Positions 1 through 6,512 of a stretch of DNA of 8,256 nt are shown in pieces; positions within the stretch are counted from its first letter, which is position 1, and each line of letters begins with the position of its first letter. The notes beneath the pieces were generated by a model that saw only the letters and a program-made list of their open reading frames with translations, was not told the origin of the DNA and ran no database searches. This stretch comes from an uncultured Bacilli bacterium (lineage in GTDB: Bacteria > Bacillota_I > Bacilli_A > RF39 > UBA660): the NCBI GenBank assembly GCA_947629115.1, contig CANRCL010000051.1, positions 1-8,256 of the forward strand, given 5' to 3'. Both the position numbers and the translations under genes were made by a program.

Positions 1-182
1 CCATCACCACTTTGTGGAATACTTGGACCGTGTTCAATTGTTGAACCATCACCACTTTGTGGAATACTTGGACCGTGATCAATTGTTGGACCATCACCAC
101 TTTGTGGAATACTTGGACCATGATCAATTATTGGGCCATCACCACTTTGTGAATCATTTGAAACAGGCTTAATTGTTGGCTC
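1..182 (-). repeat. In-frame tandem 45-bp (15-residue) repeats
   Basis: Three near-identical 45-base units lie at 1-45, 46-90 and 91-135, and a degenerate fourth follows at about 136-182. They differ by a few substitutions. Read on the minus strand they encode repeats of GPSIPQSGDGPTIDH, with T/I, D/E and G/S changes. The array reaches base 1, so the true copy number is unknown. The period is a multiple of three, so copy-number change would keep the frame. The low-complexity acidic, Pro/Gly-rich unit suggests a flexible linker or stalk after the peptidase domain. Confidence 0.9.
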
Positions 183-2558
183 ATTAACATATTTTAGAGC
201 ATTATTTTCGTTTACATCTGTTAATTCTTCCAATCTTCTAAGAATATAGTCTATATCATGTATTCCACTTTTAATTCCTTTAAGATTTCTATCATCAAAA
301 GCATCCATTAATTTATTCCAACTTATTACATCGGGAACTTCATCTATACCATTCATATCACAAATTTCCTTTACAGCCTTTTCATATATATTCTTTAATT
401 GAGTTTTTCCTTTTCCAAAATAACTAGCCATTACGGCATCATTAGTGTATTGATTAATTGGCCCTATTGTTTTAGTATTACTATCACTTAACTCCTTTTC
501 AACGACTATATCATCAATTTTTTTTATAATCTCTTGCAGTTTTTTAAATCTATATATTGAATCTGTATAATCACATTGTATACCATCCGAATAATATTTT
601 GTGCCAGATTTTAAATTGAAATACTCTGTTAAAGTTTCATTAAATCCACCACATGCAAATTTTTTTAAATCACCATCATAGTATTTTACACTACCTAATC
701 CATGAAGCATCTCATGTGGTATAGCGGTTTTAATATAATCATCATCAAATTTCAAAAACAAATGGCTACCTTCTTTAAGAGTTCCAAATCCATCGACATA
801 TTTATCTTTAAAACTGTGAAAACCTCCAAAGCCTTTTCTCTTATAACCTATTTCTATTAATAAATCATATTCTTCTGGAGAATGAAAATAAACTCTACTC
901 GCTTCTTGTTTTATAATATCTCTACTAACATATTTATTATATTTACTATATAATTCATCAACAATATATTTATTTGTATAATCAGTTAATCTTCTTACTC
1001 TAAAATTATTAAATTGTTCTTGTGTAAAATTTGAGGATAAATATTCATCAGAAGGAACTGCTATTTCATCCCACTTTTTATTGATATCAGAAATCTTTGC
1101 TTTTACTTTATCTTTCAAAGAACTGGCTGGAACTTCTTCTATATCTTTTAGGCCAAAAACAGTTCTTTGATGATTAATATCTGATAAATATTCATGAGAA
1201 GGAACTGCTGTTTTATTCCATTTTTTATTAATATCAGAAATTTTTGATTTTACCTTATCTTTTAAACTATATTTGCTACTTTTTTTAATTGCACTTATAC
1301 CATTTCCTAATGTACCTAGTGCTCTCGTTCCACCCGCTAATAACATTTGCGTTAGTAAACCATCGTTTTTACTATTTTTTATATATTGTTTTAAGAAACT
1401 ATATTCTTCATATTCAAATCTAGATACCGAAGTATTAGAATATTTGTCTTTATCATTATAATATATTGCTGTATGAGTTGCTTCATTTATTAATGGCTCT
1501 GATGCCCCTACTCCAAATGATGTTAAGGCATAATTTAATATTTTTCCTTTATCTCCTGTTGCTCCTACTCCTCTTGCTGCTTGGTCTAACCGTCCACTTA
1601 TTGCTCCAGTTACTGCTCCTACTGCGGCATCTATTCCTCCTGCTAATTGTGCTTGTTTTAAACTCGCTCCTCTTTGTAAAGCCATCTCTGTTCCAATTCC
1701 AGCATCCATTAATGCTTGTCTTCCTGCACTTATTATTGAGTTTACTGCCATTGCTGTCTTAGTTCCTACCCCAAATGCACTTGCTACTAATCCACCTGTG
1801 AATACATTTACCACCACATTGCCTATTACATTTCCTATTCCAGATGATATTCTTGCACCTGTACTATTGGGATCAGCATATCTATCTAATCCTGATTTTT
1901 CTACTGCTTGATAATACCATTCTTTGGTATAATCTTTTTTTATTTCTTCTCCTAGCCTTTCCGCAACTTCATCTGCTCCTATTGCTGAACATGATACTGA
2001 GGCTACCCAACATAATCCATCATAAAAACTCTCTCCTACATTGGCAACCCCTTCTAAACCCGCAAGGCCCCATATTAAACCTTTAGCCAAACGGCTTCCA
2101 GTTTCTTGATAATCTCTTTTACCTATTAAACTATTATAGATCTTTCGATAATCATATTTTTCATCGGCTATTTGGGTTGTCTCTCCCAAATCTCCTAGTG
2201 CAAAGCCACTAAATAATTTATCTTTTTTTATTTTACTTTCTTTTATATCTACTTTTCCTCTTGATATACTTCCACTTACTGTTGCATCATGTATACTTCC
2301 GGCTTCTCCACACATTTTATTTTCTAAATTCTCTACATCTTCTGCATATTCACTTATATATTCTTTTACTTTTTCTATATTATTTGCTATTTGTCGATAA
2401 TTTTCTTGGACTTTACTTAAATAATTATCTAAATTTCCTCCACTACCAAATGAGCCACTACTAAATGTCCCGGCTTTTCCATTAAAATATACTCTGAATT
2501 CCTCTAATTTGGCTTTTCCACTTTTTAATTTTCCCGTATCTACATTTATTGTGCCCAT
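1..2558 (-). CDS. LXG/WXG100-like polymorphic toxin with zinc metallopeptidase domain (partial, 3' end off window)
   Basis: Start ATG at 2556-2558 follows the Shine-Dalgarno AGGTGAG (2565-2571) by 6 nt. The frame stays open to base 1, giving at least 852 codons. Seen in order: residues 1-82 are a charged helical hairpin with a Gly/Ser turn (FSSGSFGSGG), like WXG100/LXG type VII secretion heads. Residues about 155-323 are hydrophobic and Gly/Ala-rich, as in the middle of LXG toxins. A linker of 29 residues occurs twice (431-459 and 480-508). A domain at about 509-790 carries H615-E-M-L-H619 and, 22 residues on, N640-E-T-L-T-E645, which fits a gluzincin HEXXH plus EXXXE zinc site. From about 797 a 15-residue Gly/Pro/Asp repeat runs off the edge. 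I infer a secreted effector, probably a protease acting on competitors or host; no immunity gene is visible. The secretion route rests on architecture only, and a canonical WXG motif is absent. Confidence 0.72.
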   Translation of the reverse strand, partial: MGTINVDTGKLKSGKAKLEEFRVYFNGKAGTFSSGSFGSGGNLDNYLSKVQENYRQIANNIEKVKEYISEYAEDVENLENKMCGEAGSIHDATVSGSISRGKVDIKESKIKKDKLFSGFALGDLGETTQIADEKYDYRKIYNSLIGKRDYQETGSRLAKGLIWGLAGLEGVANVGESFYDGLCWVASVSCSAIGADEVAERLGEEIKKDYTKEWYYQAVEKSGLDRYADPNSTGARISSGIGNVIGNVVVNVFTGGLVASAFGVGTKTAMAVNSIISAGRQALMDAGIGTEMALQRGASLKQAQLAGGIDAAVGAVTGAISGRLDQAARGVGATGDKGKILNYALTSFGVGASEPLINEATHTAIYYNDKDKYSNTSVSRFEYEEYSFLKQYIKNSKNDGLLTQMLLAGGTRALGTLGNGISAIKKSSKYSLKDKVKSKISDINKKWNKTAVPSHEYLSDINHQRTVFGLKDIEEVPASSLKDKVKAKISDINKKWDEIAVPSDEYLSSNFTQEQFNNFRVRRLTDYTNKYIVDELYSKYNKYVSRDIIKQEASRVYFHSPEEYDLLIEIGYKRKGFGGFHSFKDKYVDGFGTLKEGSHLFLKFDDDYIKTAIPHEMLHGLGSVKYYDGDLKKFACGGFNETLTEYFNLKSGTKYYSDGIQCDYTDSIYRFKKLQEIIKKIDDIVVEKELSDSNTKTIGPINQYTNDAVMASYFGKGKTQLKNIYEKAVKEICDMNGIDEVPDVISWNKLMDAFDDRNLKGIKSGIHDIDYILRRLEELTDVNENNALKYVNEPTIKPVSNDSQSGDGPIIDHGPSIPQSGDGPTIDHGPSIPQSGDGSTIEHGPSIPQSGD
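1035..1268 (-). repeat. Duplicated 29-residue linker within the toxin gene
   Basis: Two copies lie at 1182-1268 (residues 431-459) and 1035-1121 (residues 480-508), offset by 147 bases or 49 codons. Both read SLKDKVK-(S/A)-KISDINKKW, then two or three changed residues, then AVPS-(H/D)-EYLS. The DNA has diverged at synonymous sites, so the duplication is not very recent. The second copy leads directly into the metallopeptidase-like domain; the first is followed by about 20 unrelated residues. Confidence 0.85.
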
Positions 2559-2582
2559 CTTTTACTCACCTAGTATATATAA

Positions 2583-2611
2583 ATATTAACATTTTAAAAT
2601 TATTTCTGCAA
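2583..2611 (-). promoter_or_regulatory. SigA-type promoter of the toxin gene
   Basis: On the minus strand a -35 TTGCAG (2606-2611) is followed after 17 nt by -10 TAATAT (2583-2588), with a TGT extended -10 element just before it. It lies 25 nt upstream of the toxin start, between the tRNA terminator and the ribosome binding site, so the toxin gene is probably transcribed separately from the tRNA. Confidence 0.6.
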
Positions 2612-2612
2612 C

Positions 2613-2634
2613 TAAAAACCACTTTAAAAGTGGT
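2613..2634 (-). terminator. Intrinsic terminator after tRNA-Glu
   Basis: A 7-bp stem (ACCACTT at 2618-2624 with AAGTGGT at 2628-2634) is followed on the minus strand by a run of T. It sits about 10 nt past the CCA end of the tRNA. A T-rich stretch at 2637-2642 on the other side could make it work in both directions. Confidence 0.65.
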
Positions 2635-2643
2635 AATTTTTTA

Positions 2644-2720
2644 TGGTAACCCGTACGGGGTTCGAACCCGTGAATGCTGCGCTGAGAACGCAGTGTGTTA
2701 AGCCACTTCACCAACGGGCT
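2644..2720 (-). tRNA. tRNA-Glu (anticodon CUC)
   Basis: The minus strand folds as a full cloverleaf. The acceptor stem AGCCCGT pairs with ACGGGTT, including one G-U pair. A D-arm follows, then an anticodon stem CTGCG/CGCAG with loop TTCTCAG (anticodon CTC), a 5-nt variable loop, and a T-arm ACGGG-TTCGAAC-CCCGT. Discriminator A and an encoded CCA end at 2644. The body resembles Firmicute tRNA-Glu. It would read GAG, a rare codon in such AT-rich DNA. Confidence 0.93.
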
Positions 2721-2737
2721 AAAAATGACTTAAAATA

Positions 2738-2766
2738 AGTTTAACATAAACATTAAGTTAAATCAA
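2738..2766 (-). promoter_or_regulatory. Probable promoter of the tRNA gene
   Basis: On the minus strand TTGATT (2761-2766) is followed by a 17-nt spacer and TAAACT (2738-2743), preceded by TGT as an extended -10. The -35 overlaps the TGA stop (2763-2765) of the ATP-grasp gene. Four of six -10 bases match consensus, so confidence is moderate. Confidence 0.45.
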
Positions 2767-3671
2767 TTATCTAAAAACATTTTTTTAATGGCTTCTCGAT
2801 AAATTTCTTTAGTTATTTTATAATCTTTATCAATAAAATGACAAACCTTATTAATACATACTCCACTATTTATTTCCATTAAATGGTATTTATCATTTGT
2901 TTTAACAATATCAACACTTACAAATCTTGCTTTTATTTTTTTGGCTGCCTCTAAAGCCATAGATGATAAATGTTTTTTTAAAGCATTATCACTTACTAGT
3001 CTAGCCGTCGCCCCTTTACTTAAATTAAAACGCCAATCATATTCAAATAACTCGCCCTCTTTTAAAATTTGCTTATAAGTATTAGGCATTTCAATATTTT
3101 TAAAAAATTCATAATTAAGTTTTAAAAGCAAATCTTTTATTGTATCTTTACCATTTCCGATTACTACCGGTTTAATTTTTTCAAAAATTAATTTTACTTC
3201 ATTATCTAAAACGACAATTCGATATTCACTTTCAATATTATAATAAGGACAAATACTAATTGAAAAATTACTTTTAAACAATTTATCTAATTTCTTATCT
3301 AAATCATTTAAATTTTCAATATGATATACATTATTTCCTTCAGTTCCAATATTAGGTTTTAATACCACATTATGAGAATATTTTTCAAAATAATGATGAG
3401 CCAACTCCATAGTATTTTTTCCTAATTTATTATTTGGATTCCACAAAATTTGATATTCTATAATAGGAATATCATTTATTTTACATAATTCATAAAAAGC
3501 ATATTTATCATCAATAATATTTCCTAAAGCATGGTCATTTAAAGGAAAACGATAACCACATATATATCTTTTTTGATTATTTTTAGTTAATACTAAAATC
3601 CAATCATTAGATATCGTTTGACAATCAATATTTTCTTCTTTGCATATTTCTTTAATTAATTTTTCGTACAT
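2763..3671 (-). CDS. Stand-alone ATP-grasp ligase, cyanophycin-synthetase/glutamate-ligase-like
   Basis: A 302-residue protein. I chose ATG 3669-3671 because AGGTG lies 6 nt upstream; the longer GTG start at 3680 would sit inside that Shine-Dalgarno. ATP-grasp marks are visible. K105-P106 is followed by a Gly-rich loop GTEGNN (109-114). Then come an acidic E-x-E-Y-R stretch, the segment PVVIGNGKDTIKDLL, the segment NLSKGATARLV, and C-terminal VSVDIV...MEINSGV with E266 and N268 as likely Mg/ATP ligands. The GNGKDTI and NLSxGxTA segments match the ATP-grasp part of cyanophycin synthetase and GshAB-type enzymes. The Mur-ligase half of cyanophycin synthetase is absent, so this is the ATP-grasp fold alone. 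It should join a carboxylate to an amine with ATP; the substrates are unknown. It is divergent from the ABC operon. The stop is TGA. Confidence 0.8.
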   Translation of the reverse strand: MYEKLIKEICKEENIDCQTISNDWILVLTKNNQKRYICGYRFPLNDHALGNIIDDKYAFYELCKINDIPIIEYQILWNPNNKLGKNTMELAHHYFEKYSHNVVLKPNIGTEGNNVYHIENLNDLDKKLDKLFKSNFSISICPYYNIESEYRIVVLDNEVKLIFEKIKPVVIGNGKDTIKDLLLKLNYEFFKNIEMPNTYKQILKEGELFEYDWRFNLSKGATARLVSDNALKKHLSSMALEAAKKIKARFVSVDIVKTNDKYHLMEINSGVCINKVCHFIDKDYKITKEIYREAIKKMFLDN

Positions 3672-3689
3672 AAACAACACCTAAAAAAT

Positions 3690-3695
3690 ATTATA
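3690..3695 (-). promoter_or_regulatory. -10 element of the ATP-grasp gene
   Basis: A perfect TATAAT reads on the minus strand 18 nt upstream of the ATG at 3671. No good -35 is present at 16-18 nt (TGCCTT is the nearest), so this would be a weak or activated promoter. Confidence 0.45.
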
Positions 3696-3762
3696 CAACA
3701 CAATTCTTCTTTAAGGCATAAGTTTATAACAAATAGTAAACATTCGAATATATTATCATTGT

Positions 3763-3778
3763 AAGGAGTGTTTATGTG
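3763..3778 (+). promoter_or_regulatory. Ribosome binding site deciding a GTG start
   Basis: AAGGAG (3763-3768) lies 7 nt before GTG 3776-3778. The nearby ATG at 3774 is followed at once by TGA in its own frame, so GTG is the only workable start. I see no convincing -35/-10 pair for this operon in the 95-base gap and no room for a large riboswitch. Confidence 0.75.
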
Positions 3779-4771
3779 AAAAGAAAAAGTTTATATGTTT
3801 TAGTAGGTTTAGTTGTTCTAGTATTAATTGGACTTATAAGCGCTTTATTTATATTTAAAGATGATGATAAAGATAATAAAACTAAAACTATTAAAGTAGC
3901 AGAAGTAACCCATAGTACTTTCTATACACCATTTTATGTTGCTATTGAAAATGGTTATTTTGAAGATGAAGGTATTCTTATTGATTTATTACTTGTAAGT
4001 GGTAGTGATAATGTAGCGGCTTCTCTACTTTCAAATGATACTGAAGTTGGCCTTGCCGGTCCTGAATCAGCAGCATTCGTTTATTTAGGTGGCGAAAAAG
4101 ATTATTTACAAGTATTTTCAGGACTTACTAAAAGAGACGGTCAATTTATGTTATCAAGAAATGGTAAAGATTTTGACTGGCACGATTTAATTGGTAAAGA
4201 AATTTTAGTCGGAAGAAGTACAGGTATGCCCGGTTTAAGTTTTTTAAGGGCTTTAGATAACGAGGGTATTAAAAGAAGCGATGTTAATATTAATTTCTCA
4301 ATAGAATTTGGCGAATTATCCGGAGCCTTTATTGGTGGCGAGGGAGATTATGTTAATTTATTTGAACCTTTAGCATCTAAATTAGAAGCCAATGGTAATG
4401 GTTATGTTGTAACCAGTGTTGGAGCCTCTAGTGATGATTTCCCTTATACAGCCTTCTATGCTCGAAAAAGTTTTATTAATGAAAATAAAGAGTTATTAAC
4501 TAAATTTACTAAAGCAATTAAAAAAGGTATTGATTTTACTATGCAAAATGATAGTGATAAAGTTGCAAAAGTTATTGCTAAACAATTTTCTGATACTAGT
4601 GTTGAAGATTTAAGCGTTATGATTGAACGTTATAAAGAATCTGATGTTTGGCTACCAACACCATTTGTTGAAGAAAAATTCTATAATACTTTAGTAGATT
4701 TATTACAAGAAAATAATTTAATTAAAGAAAAAGTTTACTATAAAGATATGGTAAATAATCTTTATGAGTAA
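3776..4771 (+). CDS. ABC transporter substrate-binding protein, NMT1/SsuA/ThiY-like, membrane-anchored
   Basis: A 331-residue protein. Residues about 6-27 form one hydrophobic segment after MKRK, followed by a very charged linker (DDDKDNK). There is no lipobox cysteine, so it is probably held by an uncleaved N-terminal helix rather than as a lipoprotein. The remainder is the NMT1/SsuA type of periplasmic-binding fold: an early IKVAEV strand, TPFYVAIENGYFEDEGI, then segments GLAGPESAAF and VGRSTGMPGLSF. Relatives bind sulfonates, taurine, nitrate, bicarbonate or the thiamine pyrimidine HMP. The substrate cannot be decided here. It is the first gene of a three-gene operon, and its TAA is embedded in the ATG of the ATPase gene. 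Confidence 0.85.
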   Translation: MKRKSLYVLVGLVVLVLIGLISALFIFKDDDKDNKTKTIKVAEVTHSTFYTPFYVAIENGYFEDEGILIDLLLVSGSDNVAASLLSNDTEVGLAGPESAAFVYLGGEKDYLQVFSGLTKRDGQFMLSRNGKDFDWHDLIGKEILVGRSTGMPGLSFLRALDNEGIKRSDVNINFSIEFGELSGAFIGGEGDYVNLFEPLASKLEANGNGYVVTSVGASSDDFPYTAFYARKSFINENKELLTKFTKAIKKGIDFTMQNDSDKVAKVIAKQFSDTSVEDLSVMIERYKESDVWLPTPFVEEKFYNTLVDLLQENNLIKEKVYYKDMVNNLYE

Positions 4772-5510
4772 TTTACTTGAAATAAATAAACTAACTAAAA
4801 AATATCATACCAAGGAAAGAGAAATTCACGCGGTTAAAGATTTAACTTTATCTATTAAAGATGGAGAAATTATCTCTCTTGTTGGACCATCAGGATGTGG
4901 TAAGTCAACAATATTATCGATAATTTCAGGTTTAGATAATGATTATAGTGGCACTATTATAAAAAGACCCAATCTTAAAATGGCTTATATGCTTCAAAGT
5001 GATGCTTTACTTCCTTGGTTAACTATTTATGAAAATGCTATTTTAGGTTTAAAAATCAATAAAAATTTAACTAAAGAAAATTTAGATTATGTAAATTATT
5101 TATTAGATTTTTATAATTTAGCAGAATTTAAAAATAATTATCCTAAAAGTTTATCTGGTGGTATGAAGCAAAGAGTGGCTTTAATTAGAACTCTTGCTTT
5201 AAAGCCAGATATATTATTATTAGATGAACCTTTTTGTGCATTAGATGAACAATCAAAATTATTAATTAGTGATGATGTTTATAAAATTGTTAAAAAAGAA
5301 CATAAAACAGTAATATTAGTCACTCATAGTATCGAAGAAGCCATTATGTTTTCCGATAGAATTATTGTTCTTTCTAAAAGACCTACTCAAATTAAAAATA
5401 TTATAGATATTAATTGTCAAAATAATTCATCGATTTATGAAAGAAGAAAAGATAAAAATTTTCATTATTATTTTGATTTAATTTGGAAGGATATAGATAA
5501 AAATGAGTAA
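4764..5510 (+). CDS. ABC transporter ATP-binding protein, SsuB/TauB/NitD-like
   Basis: A 248-residue complete nucleotide-binding subunit. Walker A GPSGCGKST is at 41-49 and the Q-loop is Q78. The LLPWLTIYENA stretch just after it is typical of nitrate/sulfonate/taurine importers. The signature LSGGMKQR is at 130-137, Walker B LLLDEP with D154 and E155, and the H-loop H188. All catalytic residues are present. It acts on the inner face of the membrane and drives import through the downstream permease. It overlaps the upstream gene by 8 bases through ATGAGTAA and the downstream gene in exactly the same way, which implies translational coupling and tuned stoichiometry. Confidence 0.93.
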   Translation: MSNLLEINKLTKKYHTKEREIHAVKDLTLSIKDGEIISLVGPSGCGKSTILSIISGLDNDYSGTIIKRPNLKMAYMLQSDALLPWLTIYENAILGLKINKNLTKENLDYVNYLLDFYNLAEFKNNYPKSLSGGMKQRVALIRTLALKPDILLLDEPFCALDEQSKLLISDDVYKIVKKEHKTVILVTHSIEEAIMFSDRIIVLSKRPTQIKNIIDINCQNNSSIYERRKDKNFHYYFDLIWKDIDKNE

Positions 5511-6291
5511 GGAACAAAAAGATTATTTAAGAAAATTAAAATTTAATAAATTAAAAATATTATTTTGGCAAATAGTTATACTATTTACTTTTCTAATTCT
5601 GTGGGAATATTTAGTAAATAAAGGAATTATTAGTGCTTTTATTTATTCTAGTCCAACACGAATTATTATGACTATTAAGGAATTAATTATTAACCATAAT
5701 TTTTTTATTCATATTTATATAACCTTAAAAGAAGTTATTATTGCTTTCTTTTTAGGTATTTCTTTAGGATTTATTATTGCTTTAATTTTATATGAATTTA
5801 AAATGTTGGCAAAAATAATTGACCCTTTTTTAACAATGCTAAATAGTTTACCAAAAGTAGCATTAGGTCCCCTTATTATAATTGTTTGTGGCGCTAATAT
5901 TAAAAGTGTTATTTTAATGGCTTTACTTATTAATTTAATTGTTAGTGTTATTACTATTTATAATGGTTTTCAAAATACTGATGAATATCGTCTTAAATTA
6001 TTTCAAACTTTACATGCTAGTAAATGGCAAATTTTAACTAAGTTAGTCATTCCTAGTAGTTATCAAACAATTATTGCTTCATTTAAATTATGCATAGCCC
6101 AAACTTTGATTGGTGTTGTGATGGGGGAATTTTTAGTTAGTAAACAAGGTATAGGTTATTTAATAGTTTATGGTAAACAAGTATTTAACTTAAATTACGT
6201 AATGACAGGAATTATTCTCCTTGCTTTAATTTCTTACCTTTTATATAAATTAATAATTATTTTAGAAAATAAATTATTAAAACATTTATAA
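5503..6291 (+). CDS. ABC transporter permease, SsuC/TauC/ThiX-like
   Basis: A 262-residue hydrophobic protein with about six membrane segments, the first at about residues 19-38 (KILFWQIVILFTFLILWEYL). The family's early motif is visible as SAFIYSSPTRIIMTI. The cytoplasmic EAA-like coupling loop is TLHASKWQILTKLVIPSS; the usual conserved Gly of TLGAS is His here. It is followed by GEFLVSKQGIGYLI, characteristic of the sulfonate/nitrate permease family. Its start lies inside the end of the ATPase gene. It presumably works as a homodimer with the two preceding proteins. A terminator begins directly after its TAA. Confidence 0.9.
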   Translation: MSKEQKDYLRKLKFNKLKILFWQIVILFTFLILWEYLVNKGIISAFIYSSPTRIIMTIKELIINHNFFIHIYITLKEVIIAFFLGISLGFIIALILYEFKMLAKIIDPFLTMLNSLPKVALGPLIIIVCGANIKSVILMALLINLIVSVITIYNGFQNTDEYRLKLFQTLHASKWQILTKLVIPSSYQTIIASFKLCIAQTLIGVVMGEFLVSKQGIGYLIVYGKQVFNLNYVMTGIILLALISYLLYKLIIILENKLLKHL

Positions 6292-6332
6292 AAAAATTGT
6301 TATTAACTTGTTAGTTTTTAACAATTTTTTTT
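6291..6332 (+). terminator. Terminator of the ABC importer operon (probably bidirectional)
   Basis: A perfect 12-bp inverted repeat, AAAAAATTGTTA (6291-6302) with TAACAATTTTTT (6319-6330), encloses a 16-nt loop and continues into T. It starts at the last base of the permease stop codon. The reverse strand also ends in a T-run, so it could stop transcription from the minus-strand accessory genes. The last codons of the micro-ORF at 6311 are made from its 3' arm. Confidence 0.75.
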
Positions 6333-6385
6333 GATACTATATCGTTTATAGTAGTTTTAAAATCTTTCACTTCAGTTGTTAACAT
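6311..6385 (-). CDS. 24-codon micro-ORF, probable gene remnant or small peptide
   Basis: ATG 6383-6385 is preceded by a textbook AGGAGG (6393-6398) at 7 nt. The peptide begins MLTTEVKDFKTTINDIV and ends at TAA 6311-6313. Its last residues (KKIVKN) are encoded by the 3' arm of the ABC-operon terminator. That suggests the 5' end of a longer gene was joined to the terminator, leaving only about 18 native codons. The start is loosely like Phd/YefM-type antitoxin N-termini, but that is too little to name it. The perfect palindrome at 6403-6430 lies just upstream of its ribosome binding site. It could instead be a genuine small peptide; coding is uncertain. Confidence 0.35.
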   Translation of the reverse strand: MLTTEVKDFKTTINDIVSKKIVKN

Positions 6386-6402
6386 TTTTATTCCTCCTCT
6401 TT

Positions 6403-6430
6403 TAATTTTGCAGACGCGTCTGCAAAATTA
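6403..6430. promoter_or_regulatory. Perfect 28-bp palindrome, probable operator
   Basis: Every base from 6403 to 6430 pairs with its mirror around the centre between 6416 and 6417. The core is GCAGACGCGTCTGC, a GC-rich island in AT-rich DNA, flanked by TTTT and AAAA. The AGAC...GTCT half-sites resemble operators of some TetR-family repressors (LmrA/QdoR type). It lies 4 nt upstream of the AGGAGG of the micro-ORF. A TATAAA-like stretch sits just upstream on the minus strand. As RNA it would form a strong hairpin, but no T-run follows, so a terminator is less likely. Confidence 0.6.
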
Positions 6431-6458
6431 TTATTTATATTTTCTAATCACTTTTCTT

Positions 6459-6512
6459 ATAGTAGTGTACTATTGCCTCAATGCCATTTTGTACAAAATG
6501 CTTTAGCATTTT
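6459..6512. repeat. Cluster of three dyads at the 3' end of the truncated Bro-N gene
   Basis: ATAGTA-GTG-TACTAT lies at 6459-6473. A perfect 16-bp palindrome CATTTTGTACAAAATG lies at 6485-6500. AAAATGC-TTTA-GCATTTT lies at 6495-6512 and shares its left arm with the previous one. The last two are mutually exclusive as hairpins. On the minus strand the TAA stop of the truncated gene sits in the loop of the last. Confidence 0.6.

Noticed and set aside
1..182. CRISPR-like repeat array
   Set aside because: Units are contiguous with no spacers and stay in frame within a long coding region.
1273..2464. Plus-strand ORFs of 62-98 codons, Leu-rich
   Set aside because: They are antisense shadows of the minus-strand toxin gene; they lack ribosome binding sites and their Leu-rich composition follows from reading A-rich codons backwards.
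3672..3680. GTG start at 3680 for the ATP-grasp gene
   Set aside because: That GTG is part of the Shine-Dalgarno AGGTG serving the ATG at 3671.
3681..3775. TPP or other riboswitch before the importer operon
   Set aside because: The gap of about 95 bases also holds the divergent promoter, and no TPP-type conserved core or terminator hairpin is visible.
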